DNA of 64,000 nt from Spizellomyces punctatus DAOM BR117 (GCF_000182565.1 NW_015971556.1:124001-188000), one strand, 5' to 3'. Counted from the stretch's first letter, positions 24,265 through 37,622 are shown. Translations and numbers: made by a program. Notes: generated from the letters alone by a model not told the origin.

Positions 24265-27056
24265 TCATCGCTGCGGTTCGTACTTTTTTGTCTGCGCTTT
24301 GATGGACGGCAACTGCATTGGGACCCGATCTTCGCTCCCTCCGCCGCCTCCTGCTCCGGGACCGGTCGTCCCGACATGTTTAGGTTTGCTCGATAGGGAG
24401 GGAAGAACAAAAGTGTCCTGAAATTGTTGGGTTTTAATATGGTACGATCGCATTTTTTCTTTGTTTGTTATCGACGAAAGACAAGTACCTTTTGTCCCAT
24501 TATCCCATGCTTCGCACGCATTTTTTCAGCATCTGGTTTGGCGACTGTGAGGGAGGGGAGGGTTGTCGGCTGTGATGGATGATGGTATTGCTGCGGTTGT
24601 TGTGACACACCGGCAATGGACGGAAGCTATTCAAAAAAAACCAACGTTGGCATATACAAATTACAGTGGTTTGATAATTCGACAGTACGAGACCCACCTT
24701 GTGTACAGTTGTCATATTCTTTGCCACCAGACTATGCCCCCATTGTCCTGCTCCCCTAGCATCCCCTCCTGGCACATTCTGCCGTCGTCCAGCACTAGGC
24801 CCACCCCCTCTCTTCCTGCCAGATGGAGCTCGTATTCGCCTTGCCCTCGCCAAAACACTCTCTGCTGCCTTCTTATCATCCATCTGCTGCTTGAATTTCG
24901 CATAGAAAGATGACGTTGAAAGTGACGAGGTTGTGGAATGCGTGTCGCTGGTATCTGGTTGACGGACATGAAGAGGTGGGACGCTCAGGATAGGAGGGAG
25001 AGTCGAGGTTGCAGTGGGTGGTGAAGGAGGATGGGCCTGCGGAGCGTGGCGAGCGGTAATGTGCTGGGGCACTGCATGGAGAGTTTCGCTTTGTGGTTCA
25101 GGAACTGGGTGATTGATGGGTTGGAGGGGAGGTCGCGTCGTGTCTTGGGGTTTGGGCACTGCATGCTTTGGCTCATGCTTTCGCTCGTGCTGTTGTTCAT
25201 GCTTTTGTTCATGCTTTGATTCATGCTTTGATTCATGTGGCTGTGACGGTTGTCCCCCGCCAGCGGCTTCCGTCTTCTTTACAGGATCATGTCGTGTGTC
25301 TGCTGGTGCATGATGAACAGGCTCAACTGCGACAGGTGCGGATTCTGCCACGGCTTTCTGGGGCAATGTGGGGAGCGATGGCGCCTGAGCAACTGGTTTC
25401 GGTGCTTTGATATATGTATATGAAGGCGCTGGTTTCTCCTCTACAGGTGCTGCATCCAGCTAAGAGGGAACGAAAGCATATTGAGCTCCCGAGGTCACCA
25501 GTCCATGGGGCCTCACTAGGCAACCTACCTCGTTGCTACTCTTCTTTTTTATTGGAACCGATGGTAGCGACCCTTGTTGAGCAAGTGAGGCGATCCTTTT
25601 GGCAGATCGCAAAGCAGCGGCTGATCGTGAACTTTTACTTCTCTCCATTTCCGGCTGGAGATCTCGAAAGTAAGCATGCTTGAGCGCCTCTCGCGATGTT
25701 ATTCTAGAGCGATAGACAGACGTTAAATCGCTTGCCAAGTCGAGTGTTTACAAAAGCAACTTGTGGCATACCGCTCCTCTGGGTTGTACGCAAGAAGGGC
25801 ATTAATCAAATCGACACAGTCTTGACTAATATGTGGAATCAGTGGTCGAATCCCCGTTCCCTCCTTTTGGGGGAAATTGTACTTTAGCGAGTTCATTTTC
25901 GGCCTGCCATCACAAAAATCAAAGGTATGAGGACATCATGCAGTTTCTGGCCAAAACCACATCGCTCTAGTATCAAGCATCACCTACCCAAGCATGTGCT
26001 TCAAAAGGTCCTTGCTGGGCGTGCCCATCACTGCATGAATCCTATGCAGCTGATCCAACTCGTTTGTCCCGGGGAAAAGTGGAACCCTCGACACGATTTC
26101 AAACAAGACACAACCCGCCCCCCATATGTCCATTTTATACGAGTAAATGCCTTCGGTGAGGAGGCATTCCGGGGACCGGTACCATCTTGTGGCAATGTAT
26201 TCGGTGTAGGGTTGCTTGGAGTGAATGCCACGGCAAGATCCAAAGTCGGCGATTTTGATGTTGTTGTCTTTGACGAGGATGTTCTAGGTGTAGGAGGGAA
26301 GCGTTGAATTTCCACACAAAGGTGAACTTGGGGAACTGCCAGAATGACTTACCTCAGGCTTAATGTCACGATGAAAAATCCCCTTTCTACAATATGTAAC
26401 AGATGTTAATACCCCATTGTCCAGCTTATATTCTCCATCGCTCTCAAAACGCTCACCCTACCCATGAATATACTCCAGAGCCTTACAAATCTGGTACATG
26501 AACAGCTTGGCCTTTCCCTCCGTTATGCTTGCCGATGTCTTCCGCTGAGAGATGAGCTCATACAGATTACATTCCATCAGTTCAAAGTTGAGGCTGAGAA
26601 TTCCATGTTTGGGGTCGCTGGGAAGGACACGGTCACAAGATGAGAAACGACCCAGCCGAACAAACAAGTATCGGAAACTTACAAGATGATGTCCTCAAGA
26701 TCAATGATATGTTGGTGAGGGTTGAGACGACGAAGTGCTTGGATTTCGCGCAGGTTTTCAATTTCGTCGTAGCTTTGCGAATGGCAATGGATATCAATGT
26801 ATGTCAGTGATGAGGCAATACGGATTGTATTTACCTGTTGAAGTGCTTTCGGAACCGCTTCATGGCAGAGATCTTCCCAGACTTTTTTTGCTTTACTTTC
26901 AGGACTTCCGAGAATGTGCCTTCTCCCAGCTTGCACATTAGGCGGTAGTCTGATGTAGGGTGTTAGATAAGGGAGGAGGGCAACACAAGAGTATTCGCTG
27001 ATCGTACCTTCCAACTTGCTCGTTGTCCCGCGATCCTCTGTCTCCTCTTTACCCAT
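24265..27056 (-). CDS. MOK/RCK-family protein kinase with His-rich tail
   Basis: Eleven exons (27056-27008, 26949-26835, 26772-26683, 26617-26462, 26386-26353, 26283-25988, 25903-25772, 25703-25529, 25459-24698, 24569-24489, 24417-24265) give 680 residues. The kinase domain spans about 17-300: glycine loop LGEGTFSEV, catalytic Lys in ISAMKRF, HRDIKPEN, then ADFGSCRG in place of the common DFG-L, TEY activation motif (KQPYTEYIATRWYRSPE) and GTNELDQLHRIH. ADFGSCRG plus TEY is the hallmark of the MOK branch of MAK/ICK/MOK kinases, which elsewhere act at cilia. The tail is disordered, with four-residue KHE-type repeats (ESKHESKHEQKHEQQHERKH) near residue 400. An in-frame ATG at 27098 would add 14 residues. 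Function at a flagellum is inference. Confidence 0.9.
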
Positions 27057-28873
27057 TGTTGAAACCGGGCGGTGGATGGTGGGTGATTGGAAGGGCAAAG
27101 TCTTTTGTGGATGGCAGTAGATCTTTGTCTACCGCTTTGCTCACAATTGCTTTCACAGGGTCTCCACCGCCGGTTCAGAGGTCAACAAGTACCCAGATAC
27201 TCTTGATGGACGATCGCGAAGGCCCTAGGGCTTTTCCTTTTGCAGGGTACATGAATGCACTGGCCAGTCATCAAACAGAAATCCTCATGAACCGACCTCA
27301 TCCAACAAGAACAGAACACGCTCAATCCACCACCTTTACGAGCCCCATACAACAAAGCCCCCCAGAAAAAAAGAAACACTCAAAATAATACCAAAAACAG
27401 TTATTTTGAACAGAGCCAAAGACAATCAGAATAAAACAAAAGGAACAAGAAAATGGTATACTGGCTAGACCCCAACAAGTCGTGCACCACAAATTCTATA
27501 CAAAGATTACACTCATCCGACCCGCATCCTCAAAACTTGTGTGTTATCCCCAATCACTTTTCGGCCCCCTCCAACTACCCAAATCTGAGGCATCATTACC
27601 TAGGCAGGAGGGGTACCAAACGAACGCGGTAGTATTTTGACAATGGTTAGTTTTGTGTTATTTTAGATACGGAGACTTTTTGGTTAGACTCGGAGAATTA
27701 TGTAAAAAGTGGTGTGACCCTTCCATATGTTATGGGCTATTTTTAGAGATATGTTCATGTATAGCATGGAGGGGGATACCAAGCATAGGTGGACCATCAC
27801 AGCCGAAATGCGATCATTGCAACGCAGCTACAGCGTTTGACCATTTCCATTCTGTCCATCATCTCGCATGCCATTTTCCCATCTCATCCCGTTCATCATC
27901 TCCCCAAGCAAAGTGAAGGCCAACCTTCATTCACTTTACCCGATAAGGTTTAAGCATGGCACAGCAACTTTGCCATTCAATCAATCAACAACACTGTGAC
28001 CTAAATCACGTGATTAGCGGTTATATCATGACAATGCTCACACCACCCACCACTTTTTTCACTGTGTATTTCTTGATTAAAACGCTCGATTGGATTCGGG
28101 GTGAGGACGACGACACGAAATATTCTTCATTTACGATTAACGTGGCATTGGATTCTTGCGGTACGTGAAATGTCGGATGATGTGGGAATGCGGCGGTGTC
28201 ATGGAGTGAGGGCTGTGTCGCTGAGTTTTGGCCTCATCCGTGTGGATTGGGCGGTGAATGTTTTGCACTTGGGTAGGCTTCCTACTTTGACCTAGTCGAA
28301 TTTGTCGAGGACGGCTAGCTAGTAGGAGAATTTTGGTGTGTTTTGTGACGATGGTGGATTTTCGGGTGAAGGTGGTTGCGGTGGGCTTGCGCATGGCGGC
28401 TTTGATTGGCATTGATTTGGCGATTCGCGGAATAGCACAGTGCATGCTGTGTTTTGAGTGCGCGGTGCTATGTGGATGATGAATAAGAACGCTACGCTTT
28501 GCGAACTTGGATTGATTCTGCTGCAATGTCGCGTTCAAAGGCGTGTCGTGGCGCACCAATGGGGCATTATGAATTGCGATGCGTTCGCCGTACCAGTTTC
28601 AATGGCTCATTCAGTTGGGATTCCTCAATTAGGCTTCCTTTGTGGATAACTATATACGACTCTCGGTTTGACTTCCCCCCAGTCAACCAGCACTTCCGGT
28701 ACGTTGACCCGCGTTTACGACGCGACAATTCGGTCTCTCTCACGCAGATACCTGCACCAGCTCCCCGCCAAGCGACTGTCACGTCTCGTGCGGTCGTACC
28801 CCTAATAAGGCTTTTGCAAAACCTCTGCACTTTCCTGCCACAGTATATCCGCCACCTTTCGACAACAATAATT
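27057..28873. other. Long divergent intergenic region, kinase / PP2C
   Basis: The 1817 bp separate two divergent starts. Open frames on either strand (the longest is 140 codons, minus, 28559-28137) are compositionally odd and lack splice logic or domains. No RNA gene or repeat was recognised. It is the longest gene-free stretch in the window. Confidence 0.5.
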
Positions 28874-30300
28874 ATGGGTCAAACATTGTCTGAGCCCGTC
28901 AAAGACAAGCATACGACGTCTGACAATGATCAGCGTTTGGCGTATGGCGCAAGTGCAATGCAAGGATGGAGGATAAGTGCGTTTATTTCTTTATTCTTCT
29001 CGAATTATCGGCGCCAGTTTAGCTGATGCTCCGATTCTTTAAAGGCATGGAAGACGCACACACAACCATTCTAAAGTTGGAGGACAAAACAGGAAAACAT
29101 GTATCATTCTTTGCAGTGTATGATGGACATGGAGGCCAGAGTGTGGCAAAATACAGTGGAGCGCAACTACACGAACGAATAACAAAGGATGAAGGATATG
29201 CAAAGGGAAATTATGCGCAGGCTATAAAGCAGGGTTTCTTGGGAACTGATGTTGACTTGCGTGCAGGTATGTTATCGAGCATGTGGGAAGCTTCCATCCG
29301 CTCGCTTGTTCTAGTTTGCCATCATCTTTAATGAGATGACCTTGGTTCTCACACTGTGTTTCTCATTGGCTTTTTTGTAGACCCGGACTTTCAACATGAC
29401 CCCTCCGGTTGCACCGCTGTTGCTGCCTTAATCACTGATGACTGGCGCATCTTGGTAGGAAACGCTGGTGATTCTCGTGCTGTTCTGAGCGCAAATGGTG
29501 TCGCCGTGCCGCTGTCTTTTGACCACAAGCCTGTGAATCCTGGTGCGTTTGTTGTTGCCGGATGTTGCAACTGGTGGGAACAGGATGCTCACTGTCTTCT
29601 TAGATGAGTCACAGCGTATCATTGCTGCTGGTGGTTACGTTGAGTTTGGGCGTGTCAATGGTGCGTCTTGTCATTCTTCTTTTTCGCATCAGATTATTGA
29701 AGCTCATCGGGGATACAATAAATAGGAAACCTGGCATTGTCTCGAGCCATTGGTGACTTTGAATTCAAGCAAAACACCGACCTTCCCGCCGAACAGCAGA
29801 TTGTGACTGCAAATCCCGACATCACCGAACGAAAGCTGCAAGATACGGATGAGTTTGTGGTTATTGCCTGTGATGGTAATCTGAACCATGCTTGCCAAAT
29901 GTCGCATTGCATTACATATTTATAATCCTGAAAAACAAAAATTACAGGTATCTGGGACTGCATGACGAACCAAGACGTCGTCGACTTTGTTCGCCAAAAG
30001 ATTGCGGAAGACATGAGTTTGCCCGAAATTTGCGAAGCCATGATGGACCGCTGCCTAGCCCCTGACAGTGAGTTGGGCGGAGTCGGCTGCGATAACATGA
30101 CTGTCATCATAGTCGGATTGTTGAATAACAAACCCAAAGAAGAATGGGCGGCATCAATCAAGCAGAAAGTTGGTCCCACGAAAAAGGAAGAGAGCCCTAT
30201 TGTTAATGGTGTGCCAGAGGACGGTACCGAACCGGTGGAGGTAGAGGAGGAGAGTACCAAGCTGGTGGGAACTGAAAACGCTGGTGGTCAGGCCGAGTAA
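28874..30300 (+). CDS. PP2C-type protein phosphatase (Ptc2/3-like)
   Basis: Six exons (28874-28976, 29045-29266, 29381-29542, 29604-29660, 29726-29875, 29948-30300) give 348 residues. It starts MGQTLSEP, whose Gly2 could be myristoylated, as in Ptc2-like and plant PP2Cs. Metal-binding and catalytic motifs are all there: GWRISMEDAH (after splicing), [50 protein letters not shown] and [10 protein letters not shown]. It dephosphorylates Ser/Thr with Mn/Mg; Ptc2/3 act on stress MAPK and checkpoint kinases. The acidic C terminus ([10 protein letters not shown]) is a normal variable tail. All five introns restore phase; the first interrupts GWRIS-MEDAH. Exact orthology within the family is not resolved. 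Confidence 0.95.
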
Positions 30301-30856
30301 AAGGGATGATATGTGGAGGAGGGGGGGTTTTTCCTAGCGTGTTTTGTTTTCTTGTGTGTGGCTTCTCTTGGAATATTTCTGATGAGCTGTTGGACGAACT
30401 CGGTGTGCGCGTTTTACTCTCGTTGCTCATTTTTTTGTTTTTTATCTAAGTGTACGGGCAGGTATTCCTTTTATTTTCTTTTTCTTGATTCAAAAGTCTC
30501 CTAGAGATGTTTGGGAATACCCAGGGGGTGCGCATTACCTACGTCCTTATATTTTGTGGCAGCGCATGCCATAATTTAATTATTGCAGTGTTTACCTTCC
30601 CGTTGTGAGTTGGGTGTTTCCGCGGTGGGGATGTGAGTTCTTTGGTCCCCTGTGTTGGCTTGGAGTAGAGATGGTGGGCTTGCCTTTAAAGCACTGTTTT
30701 TTTCCATGGTATAAAACATGTGGTTCCAGTTTCCATACATGAGGGGTGCATTATGCGAGTATTTGAACTCTGCATTCTGACATGATTATGAGAGTCCCCG
30801 TCCACGTCAATCCGTTCATGGCCTCCATAGTAAGGTCCCAATCTAGTTTTAAATAA
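30301..30856. other. Convergent intergenic region
   Basis: The 556 bp lie between the 3' ends of the phosphatase and mitochondrial carrier genes. It holds T-rich tracts after the PP2C stop (30425-30490), fitting 3'-end signals. No gene is seen. Confidence 0.5.
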
Positions 30857-32279
30857 TTACGCTTGAGTCTCTCTATAACTGAGCTTTTTAACGGTCTCGT
30901 ATGTGACAATCATCAACACCTAGAAGGACTAGGTCAACATTGCCGCACATACAAAGAGATGGACCTAAGAAACTACAACTCACCGATGTCATACCCATAT
31001 TTACCATCCGCGCCCCCATACCTCTTGTGAACCCCTTCCACCCTTGTGTTTGCCACAGCGTGCGGCATGTATTAGTAAGGAGATCCAGTTCGGACCGATG
31101 CGAGGGAGTGACCGTTTGGATACGGGTTTTTATAACGTCCTGTTGGAAAGAAAGTCATGATACACATCAAGAAAATCAAAAAAAAAATTTAAAGATGGAA
31201 CATACCAAAGGAGTCGTAAATGAAGCGGCAACAAACCCGGCTACGAGGCCACTAGCAGCTGACACTGCCACAAAAGCAGCGTTCCGGTCCGGCACGAGCG
31301 GCCCCAGCACGGATTTACAGAGGGACTGGGTGCCCCACCATATTGCAGAGGACGGAGCATATGTGAGAATAGAGGTTAGAAAGCCTTTGTAAAGGCCTCT
31401 TGGACCTTCTGTCTGGAGAATGTGTAGGAAGAGTGCTGCACGGTCCCTTTGTTCAGCTCAGCAGTTGAAATGGGTGGTGAATCCATGAAGGACGTACCGC
31501 GGCCAGTTGTTAATGGGGGTGATGGGTGAGAGGTAGAGGTAGAGGATGGTACGTCCATTTTGTGATGATGACGTTTTTGTATCATCAATCTGGAATTTTC
31601 CAACCGCTTCAAATCAATCGTGTTTTGATCGTTATAAAATGACCAGGATAGTTACCGTTGCGACACGACATCAACAGGTACCATCACAATCTGCGTCGAC
31701 AAACTTGCCACTCCACCTCCCAGCAACCCACTCACGAGTGCTGGAATCGTATCATTAACCCTTCATCCTCCCATTCCTGTACTCTTACAAGCATTGACAA
31801 ACCGGTTCGGTTCTCGTCCCAGCCTAGCATCTTTCGACATGTTGTGGACACTACAAGTTTTGTTGATTCCATGGCAGAGAGATAAATCATTTGGCCCGGG
31901 AGTGTTCCTAGAGCTGTTACGGTGAACCCTTGATACAGTGCTACATGCCCGGCCAAGATGAGCATTCCATCGCGATCATGACAAACACGGAACACGCTAA
32001 ACAAACCTCTCACTCCCTCCAATCTGACAATCTTTGAAAGCATTTTAATGCTCTGGAATCGTTGTCTCTATAGCCAAAAACAACAAATCTCAACAGGAGC
32101 CATCATTTTGTCAGAGGGACGAAAAACCCAACCTTATTTCCAACTTGTACCCTCGTTTTCACGAGGGATACCGGATAGGTCAAGGACCTCACTGCCAAAA
32201 AGCATACCGTCCCCCATGCAAAGAACCGAGGTTTGTCCAGCCGATCCCATGAAATATCTGTAGGCCGGGAATCACCCAT
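30857..32279 (-). CDS. Mitochondrial carrier, SLC25A44-like
   Basis: Eight exons (32279-32133, 32052-32007, 31940-31803, 31740-31656, 31589-31498, 31435-31206, 31139-30984, 30919-30857) give 318 residues, the size of a three-repeat carrier. The opening SWDRLDKPRFFAWG resembles the W..LDK..F start of SLC25A44. Carrier signature helices follow: TYPVSLVKTRVQV, VPVDVVSQRLMIQ and TPLDVIKTRIQTV, each P.(D/S)..(K/S).(R/Q), plus G.LYKGF and ALYQGF matrix-helix motifs. Human SLC25A44 imports branched-chain amino acids into mitochondria; that substrate is a guess here. Repeat two carries a Ser/Pro insert (DVPSSTSTSHPSPP). The model needs seven short introns, all phase-consistent, so small boundary errors are possible. 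Confidence 0.88.
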
Positions 32280-33557
32280 CCTCAAACCCGTCGTTCAAAT
32301 CCCATCCATGGTAATCAACACACTGCACAACCTGAGGAATGAGTCATACTGCACGTGACATGTGTGTTACGTCAGCAAGCTGTGGAAGTGTTAAAGTGTT
32401 CCAGAAGCCGCAGGTTGGAATGACCGTTGAAGGGAAACGGGAGGTGAACCAATGGACGAGCATCGGTAGGAATACAAAGTAATACATGGGAGTGTAACAT
32501 TAAAAACGCTAATCCAAGCGCTGAATAACGAAATGTGAAAGATAGTTGCAGTGTGTGTGATGTGTGTGAGGTGTGTGAGGTGTGAGGTGTGATCGTCGGG
32601 TGGTGGGGCGGAGGGCGGGGGTGGTGATAAAGTCGGCCGACAACACACCGGACGCGGGCATCGTTGGGTGTTTTGGCGTGTTGTTGTTTCGCCCCATGGG
32701 TTTTTTGTAGGATTTATATTTCTTTTTTTCATGGTCTTTTTCACCCGACCATTCAATAGCACACTAAAAGTGAGCTTTCCGGCGCTTTGGGCCGTTCATT
32801 TGCAAGTAGTTCTTGCTTGCTGCTGGTGATCTTGAACACAACAAAAAAGAAACAAATGGTCCAAACTTGGTTTCCCTTCTGCCGTTTGTTCGCTTACTCT
32901 TCTTGTAACTCGCCCGTTCCCTCGTGTCTGTTCACGCACAACCCCCGTACAAAGCCGCATTTCATATTTTTTTACTATTCATTCTCCAATGTGTTCTTCT
33001 TTTACGTTTGCACATTCCTAAAAATAGTGACGGACCGTTTATTTTTTTTGGATTTCGTACTTTTTGCATACTAGCCCCCCCCTTCCCCTCCCCCTATTCT
33101 CTCGAGTAAAATCGCTCCGCCCCAGGTCTGGTAACCGCACAAACAACCGACGAGAAAAAACGTCTCAAGCATTTTTGGGGGTTAGGCCAACAAGCAGCTA
33201 TTCGATTAACGAAAACTGTTGCAATCTTTTGTTTTCTCGTGTGTGTGTGTGTGTGGCGGTTTACACTTTGAGTTCCTTTTTGGATTTCAACATACATCCA
33301 AGTACTGGGACACACACAGACACACATACACACATACAGAGCGATACATACACACTCTACCTGCAAACCGTTGACCAACAATAATAATAGCGCACATACA
33401 GGCGTCTATCCGATCGGAGCCTGGGTCGGTTGTGCAGAACTGTTGAGAGGCCACACGTCTTTTGTTGTCACTGGAAAACTCGGGCACGACACCACCTTCC
33501 GCAGTTCATTGCCTAAATCATTCCTTCCCGTTGGTTCCCTGAATCCTAGTTGCCGCT
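32280..33557. promoter_or_regulatory. Divergent region with GT/CA repeats, upstream of RasGEF
   Basis: The 1278 bp hold a GTGTGTGA-type microsatellite (32551-32591), long T/C-rich tracts (32990-33110), (GT)8 at 33239-33254 and a CA-rich tract at 33310-33355. The last two are complementary and could fold back on each other. Pyrimidine-rich DNA before the RasGEF start is common in fungal promoters. No coding frame is convincing. Confidence 0.5.
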
Positions 33558-36500
33558 ATGGACGAGGTCATTGACGTCGTCCAAGCGCTGCACGAATACA
33601 AGAGTTCCGTTCCGACCTGTTTGTCCTTTCGAAAAGGGGATATACTTTATGTACACATAAAGGATAAGACGGGTTGGTGGGATGGTACACTGGGATCAAA
33701 GCGAGGTAAATGTCCGAACCGGTGTGCGGGGGAGGTTCCAAATGGTGGGCATTAATCCAATTTTCATTTGACAAACAGGATGGTTCCCTTCCAATTATGT
33801 CGAATCTATACCAGACGAACAACATATGCAGTTCAAACCACTTCCCTCCCTTCCCGAGTTCCCCTCCCCAACCTCCTCTGCCTCCGCCCCAATGTCTGCC
33901 GTCTCACCTACCAGCACATCTTCTCCACAAGTCCGACCACCGTCCAGCAGGCAGCAGCTGGAACAAACACTGTCCGCACTCATGGAGGAAGCCAAAGCGT
34001 TGGAACACGAGGACTCCCCTAGCGCTGGCGATGCAAGTCCTGTGCCGTCGGGAACGACAGCCGAGGCAGGGATGAAAGCGAGAGTGCTGGATGTGCCAAA
34101 GCCGGACGGTGGTAGTCTGCCAGCCGAAGATGGTGATTCGAATGAGTTGCCACCATTTTGGGGGCGGAAGACCACACCGCAAGGCGACGTTTACTATTAC
34201 AATACCCAAACAAACCAGACGACTTACAGTTTGCAGGAGGTCAAGAAAGCAGTATGTGCTAGAATTGGCAGTATTAAAGTCTTGGGTTTGTCTTTGACTA
34301 ACAGGATATCCTGTAGGCAAAAACCACAAAACGCTCTACCCTGATATTACTGGATGCCACCAAAGAGTTGATCTCAAAGGACATCATCACAGAAGCTCCA
34401 CCACGCTTTGACTCCATCGACTCCTTCGGCGACGCCTCACCACCAGAAGTGCGGCGCCCAATGCGTGGACGAACAGAGTCGGCCTCGTCTACGTCAAGTT
34501 GGATCCCCGGGCCCCAATCGCTTCTTCCCTCCAACGCCAAACCTACATGGGAGATTCTCATCAACAACATCCTCCGCGCAATCTCCGAACTCAACCGCGC
34601 TGCTAAAGATGACCAAAAGGCTCGCTATGTTGCGTTAGCCAACCAGGTCGTTCGAGCCATACGGGACATGTTGGCCAGTTCTGGGACGAGCTCAAAAGAG
34701 ACACCCGCAATGCAAAATAACAAACAATTGAGAGGCCACTACCACCACATAATGTCATCGTTGTCCAAGCTGGTCTTGGCGGCAAAGGTTTCGGCAGGAC
34801 TCTGGCCGCCGCCGGATGCGGTCAATAAAATGAGGTATCAGGCGGGACAGGTTCTACTGGCCATTCGACATTTTGTTTCCATTGCGCAGGACATACCCTT
34901 GGAGCTCAAACCTGTGTCTCCAACCTCGCCAAACGAAATATCGCTCTCAGTGGATGAATTTGACATGAAGGGCGCTGAATTGTCTGATATCGAATTTGCA
35001 GCGCGACTGGATTCTCATTCGGACGCCATCATTGCTTCCATTGCCAAACTCGTCAATCTAATAACCCAGGACCGACGAATATCAGGAGTTCTGATTGACC
35101 AAACACGGGTGACCGTGACAGAGATTGGTCAACTATTGTCGTTGATCGAGGAGATTCCTTTGCAAAGCATGGACGGAACCCAGGATTCCCGGGCCAAGGA
35201 GCTTTTGACCGAATTCCAGACCAAGAAGGATGTCCTGTATTCTGTCGTCAATGATCTTGTCACAGCTGCACGCACTACCATGGACGAATTCGCTCCTCCT
35301 AATGCCCTTGGCACATTGTTGGAAACAACCACATCTGTCCTTCAAGCTGTGGAAGACGTCTTGATGATTACAAAATTGGTCATAGACCAAAAAGACTTGA
35401 TGGAACAGCGCACACTGCAGGAAGAAGCGGAAAGCTACGATGACGAGCGAAGGCGGGACTCGGAATTGAGCATTCTGCAGCGACGGGCCATGAGCTTGAC
35501 CTTTTTGCATGGCGAAGGTGGTTCATTATCTGGAGTCCCTGGTTCCTTGACACCCGATGGCCACATGGGTAGAGATCGTACCGTTTCATCCCCAGTAATG
35601 CTCCGATCTACATCATCTACTAATGTCGGCCTTGTCAAAACTGTTTCCGCACCTGCAGCATCAGGCATGCGACGGCCAAGTATAGATGGTTCCGCGGCTT
35701 CTGTGGCTGCATCTAGCGACGGGATGTCGAGATCGGGTTCTATGGTGAATTTACCGGCAGGTGGTGATCACTCCCACCCACAGCACCAGCAACAAGCGCA
35801 CATGATGCGGTCGCGAACGGAATCTATGGAGAGATTTTCCGCGCGTACTTCAGCTAGTGCGACAGGTTCGCCAAGTTCAAGTACAAAACTGACCAAGTTT
35901 TTTGGAGAGGAGTCGCCAAAGTTGAAGAGAGCCAGCTCAGAGGTACGCTGTGAATTTCTCGCAATGATGTTTATCGGATCATTGATGTTTTTGCATGTTT
36001 TTTACTTTCTAGGGGCACAAACGACCATGGTACCTTGGATACGATTATTTACCAGATGACATTTCTTTCAACATGGAGGGACAAGTCAACGGAGGGACAT
36101 TCCCAGCATTGGTGGAACGGTTAACATTGCATGATCAACCTGTTGGTCGGTACTGGTTTGGATATAACCGCTGATGGTCTTCGAAACATTGACATTTTCT
36201 TTGGCTCGACCAGATCCCGTCTTCTTCACCGCCTTCATGATGCTTTTCCACCAATTCGGCACTGCCGCAGAGTTTTTCAACCTGCTTAGAAAACGCTATA
36301 TGATGTCACCTCCACTACAGTTAAACCCAGAGGAAGTTAAAATATGGCAAGAAAAGAAGCAGACCCCTGCCCGACTGCGCGTATACAACGCCTTTCGATC
36401 ATGGCTGGAAAACTACTGGATAGATGAACTCGACGATGAATGCCTGGATCGCATACATGAGTTTGCTTCGGGAGAGATGATGGAAGCTACCTCCACGCTT

Positions 36501-37622
36501 GCACTACGGTTAATGGAACTTGTGCAAAGAAAGGTCAATGGAAGTATTGCAGGTGTAGGAACTCCAAAGCCCTCTCGTAGAACCGTCGGAAACGTCATAT
36601 CAACCAACGGAGGAACAACCGGTCCCAGTAGCAACGAATTCCTCCCACCACCACCCGTTCTTCCCAAATCCCTCAAAAAGCTCGTCCTTCTCGATATTGA
36701 CCCATTGGAACTCGCCCGTCAATTAACGTTGATTGAGAGCAAGCTCTTCAATGCAATACAGCCTCTTGAATTGGTGGGGCAAGAGTGGGCAAAGAAGAAT
36801 GAAAGGAGTCTGGCAGTCAATGTGCGTGCCATGACACGACTGGCTAATGAGATCACGAGTTGGGTTGCTGGGTCCATACTGGCAGAAGTGGATGTCAAAC
36901 GACGTGCAGCGATGGTGAAGCATTTCATCAAAGTTGGAGAGGTATGCACTTTTATCAATGTGCTAATGGTCAATGCATCGAACTAATATCTCGTTAACAC
37001 AGCGCTGCCTTTCTCTCAATAATTTCAACACTCTGATGGCAATCCTCTCTGCTCTCAACTCTTCCACCATCAGTCGTCTTAAGCGCACGTGGGAACATGT
37101 CTCTAGTAAAATCCGCATCTCATTGGAAACCCTCAAGAAGGCAACAGATCACAGCAGAAACTATGCAGAGTATCGGGCATATTTGAAGAGAGTCCAGGGA
37201 CCTTGTTTGCCATTTTTGGGTACGTATCCGGTGTCATTGTTGCCTCGAATTGTGTGACAATTATTAACAAACGATTGTGCTGGGTTATTTCAGGTGTTTA
37301 CCTTACGGATTTGACTTTCACTGAAGACGGCAACCCCTCCACACGTCCGACTCCTTCAGCACACCTCATCAATTTCGACAAATACATCAAAATCTCCCGC
37401 ATCATCCAAGAGGTCCAACGCTTTCAGATACCTTACGCTTTAACCGAAGTCCCCGATATCCGCGATTTCATTCATAAAGAGATCGAAGCCGCATCCAAGC
37501 AAAGTGCAAATGAGCTTTATGGCGTCAGTCTGATGTTGGAACCGAGAGAAAATGAAATGGAAGAAGCACAACGGGAAATGGAAGCCAAAATTAAGATGCT
37601 AGAGAAAGCAGGGTTTTTGTAG
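33558..37622 (+). CDS. Ras guanine-nucleotide exchange factor, SH3-WW-RasGEF (Cdc25-like)
   Basis: Seven exons (33558-33705, 33779-34251, 34317-35942, 36013-36145, 36214-36941, 37003-37219, 37294-37622) give 1217 residues. An SH3 domain opens the protein (VVQALHEYKSS, LSFRKGDILYV, GWWDGTL, GWFPSNYVE). Near residues 175-205 is a WW domain (PPFWGRKTTPQGDVYYYNTQT). Residues ~210-750 are mostly helical and low-complexity. A RasGEF_N module (LVERLTLHDQPV..DPVFFTAFMMLF) and the catalytic Cdc25 homology domain (IDPLELARQLTLIE to TDLTFTEDGNPS) complete it. It should load GTP on Ras, feeding cAMP/PKA or MAPK signalling. The fourth intron uses the donor GTCGGT and removes two in-frame stops; this is the least certain junction. 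It converges on the F-box gene. Confidence 0.93.

Noticed and set aside
28137-28559. 140-codon minus-strand frame in the long kinase/PP2C intergenic region
   Set aside because: Composition (His, Thr, Arg, Pro) is not protein-like, there is no splice structure or domain, and no upstream promoter signal is evident.
32991-33110. Possible transposon terminal sequence in the T/C-rich tract
   Set aside because: No terminal repeats, target duplication or transposase frame; pyrimidine-rich promoters are common in fungi.
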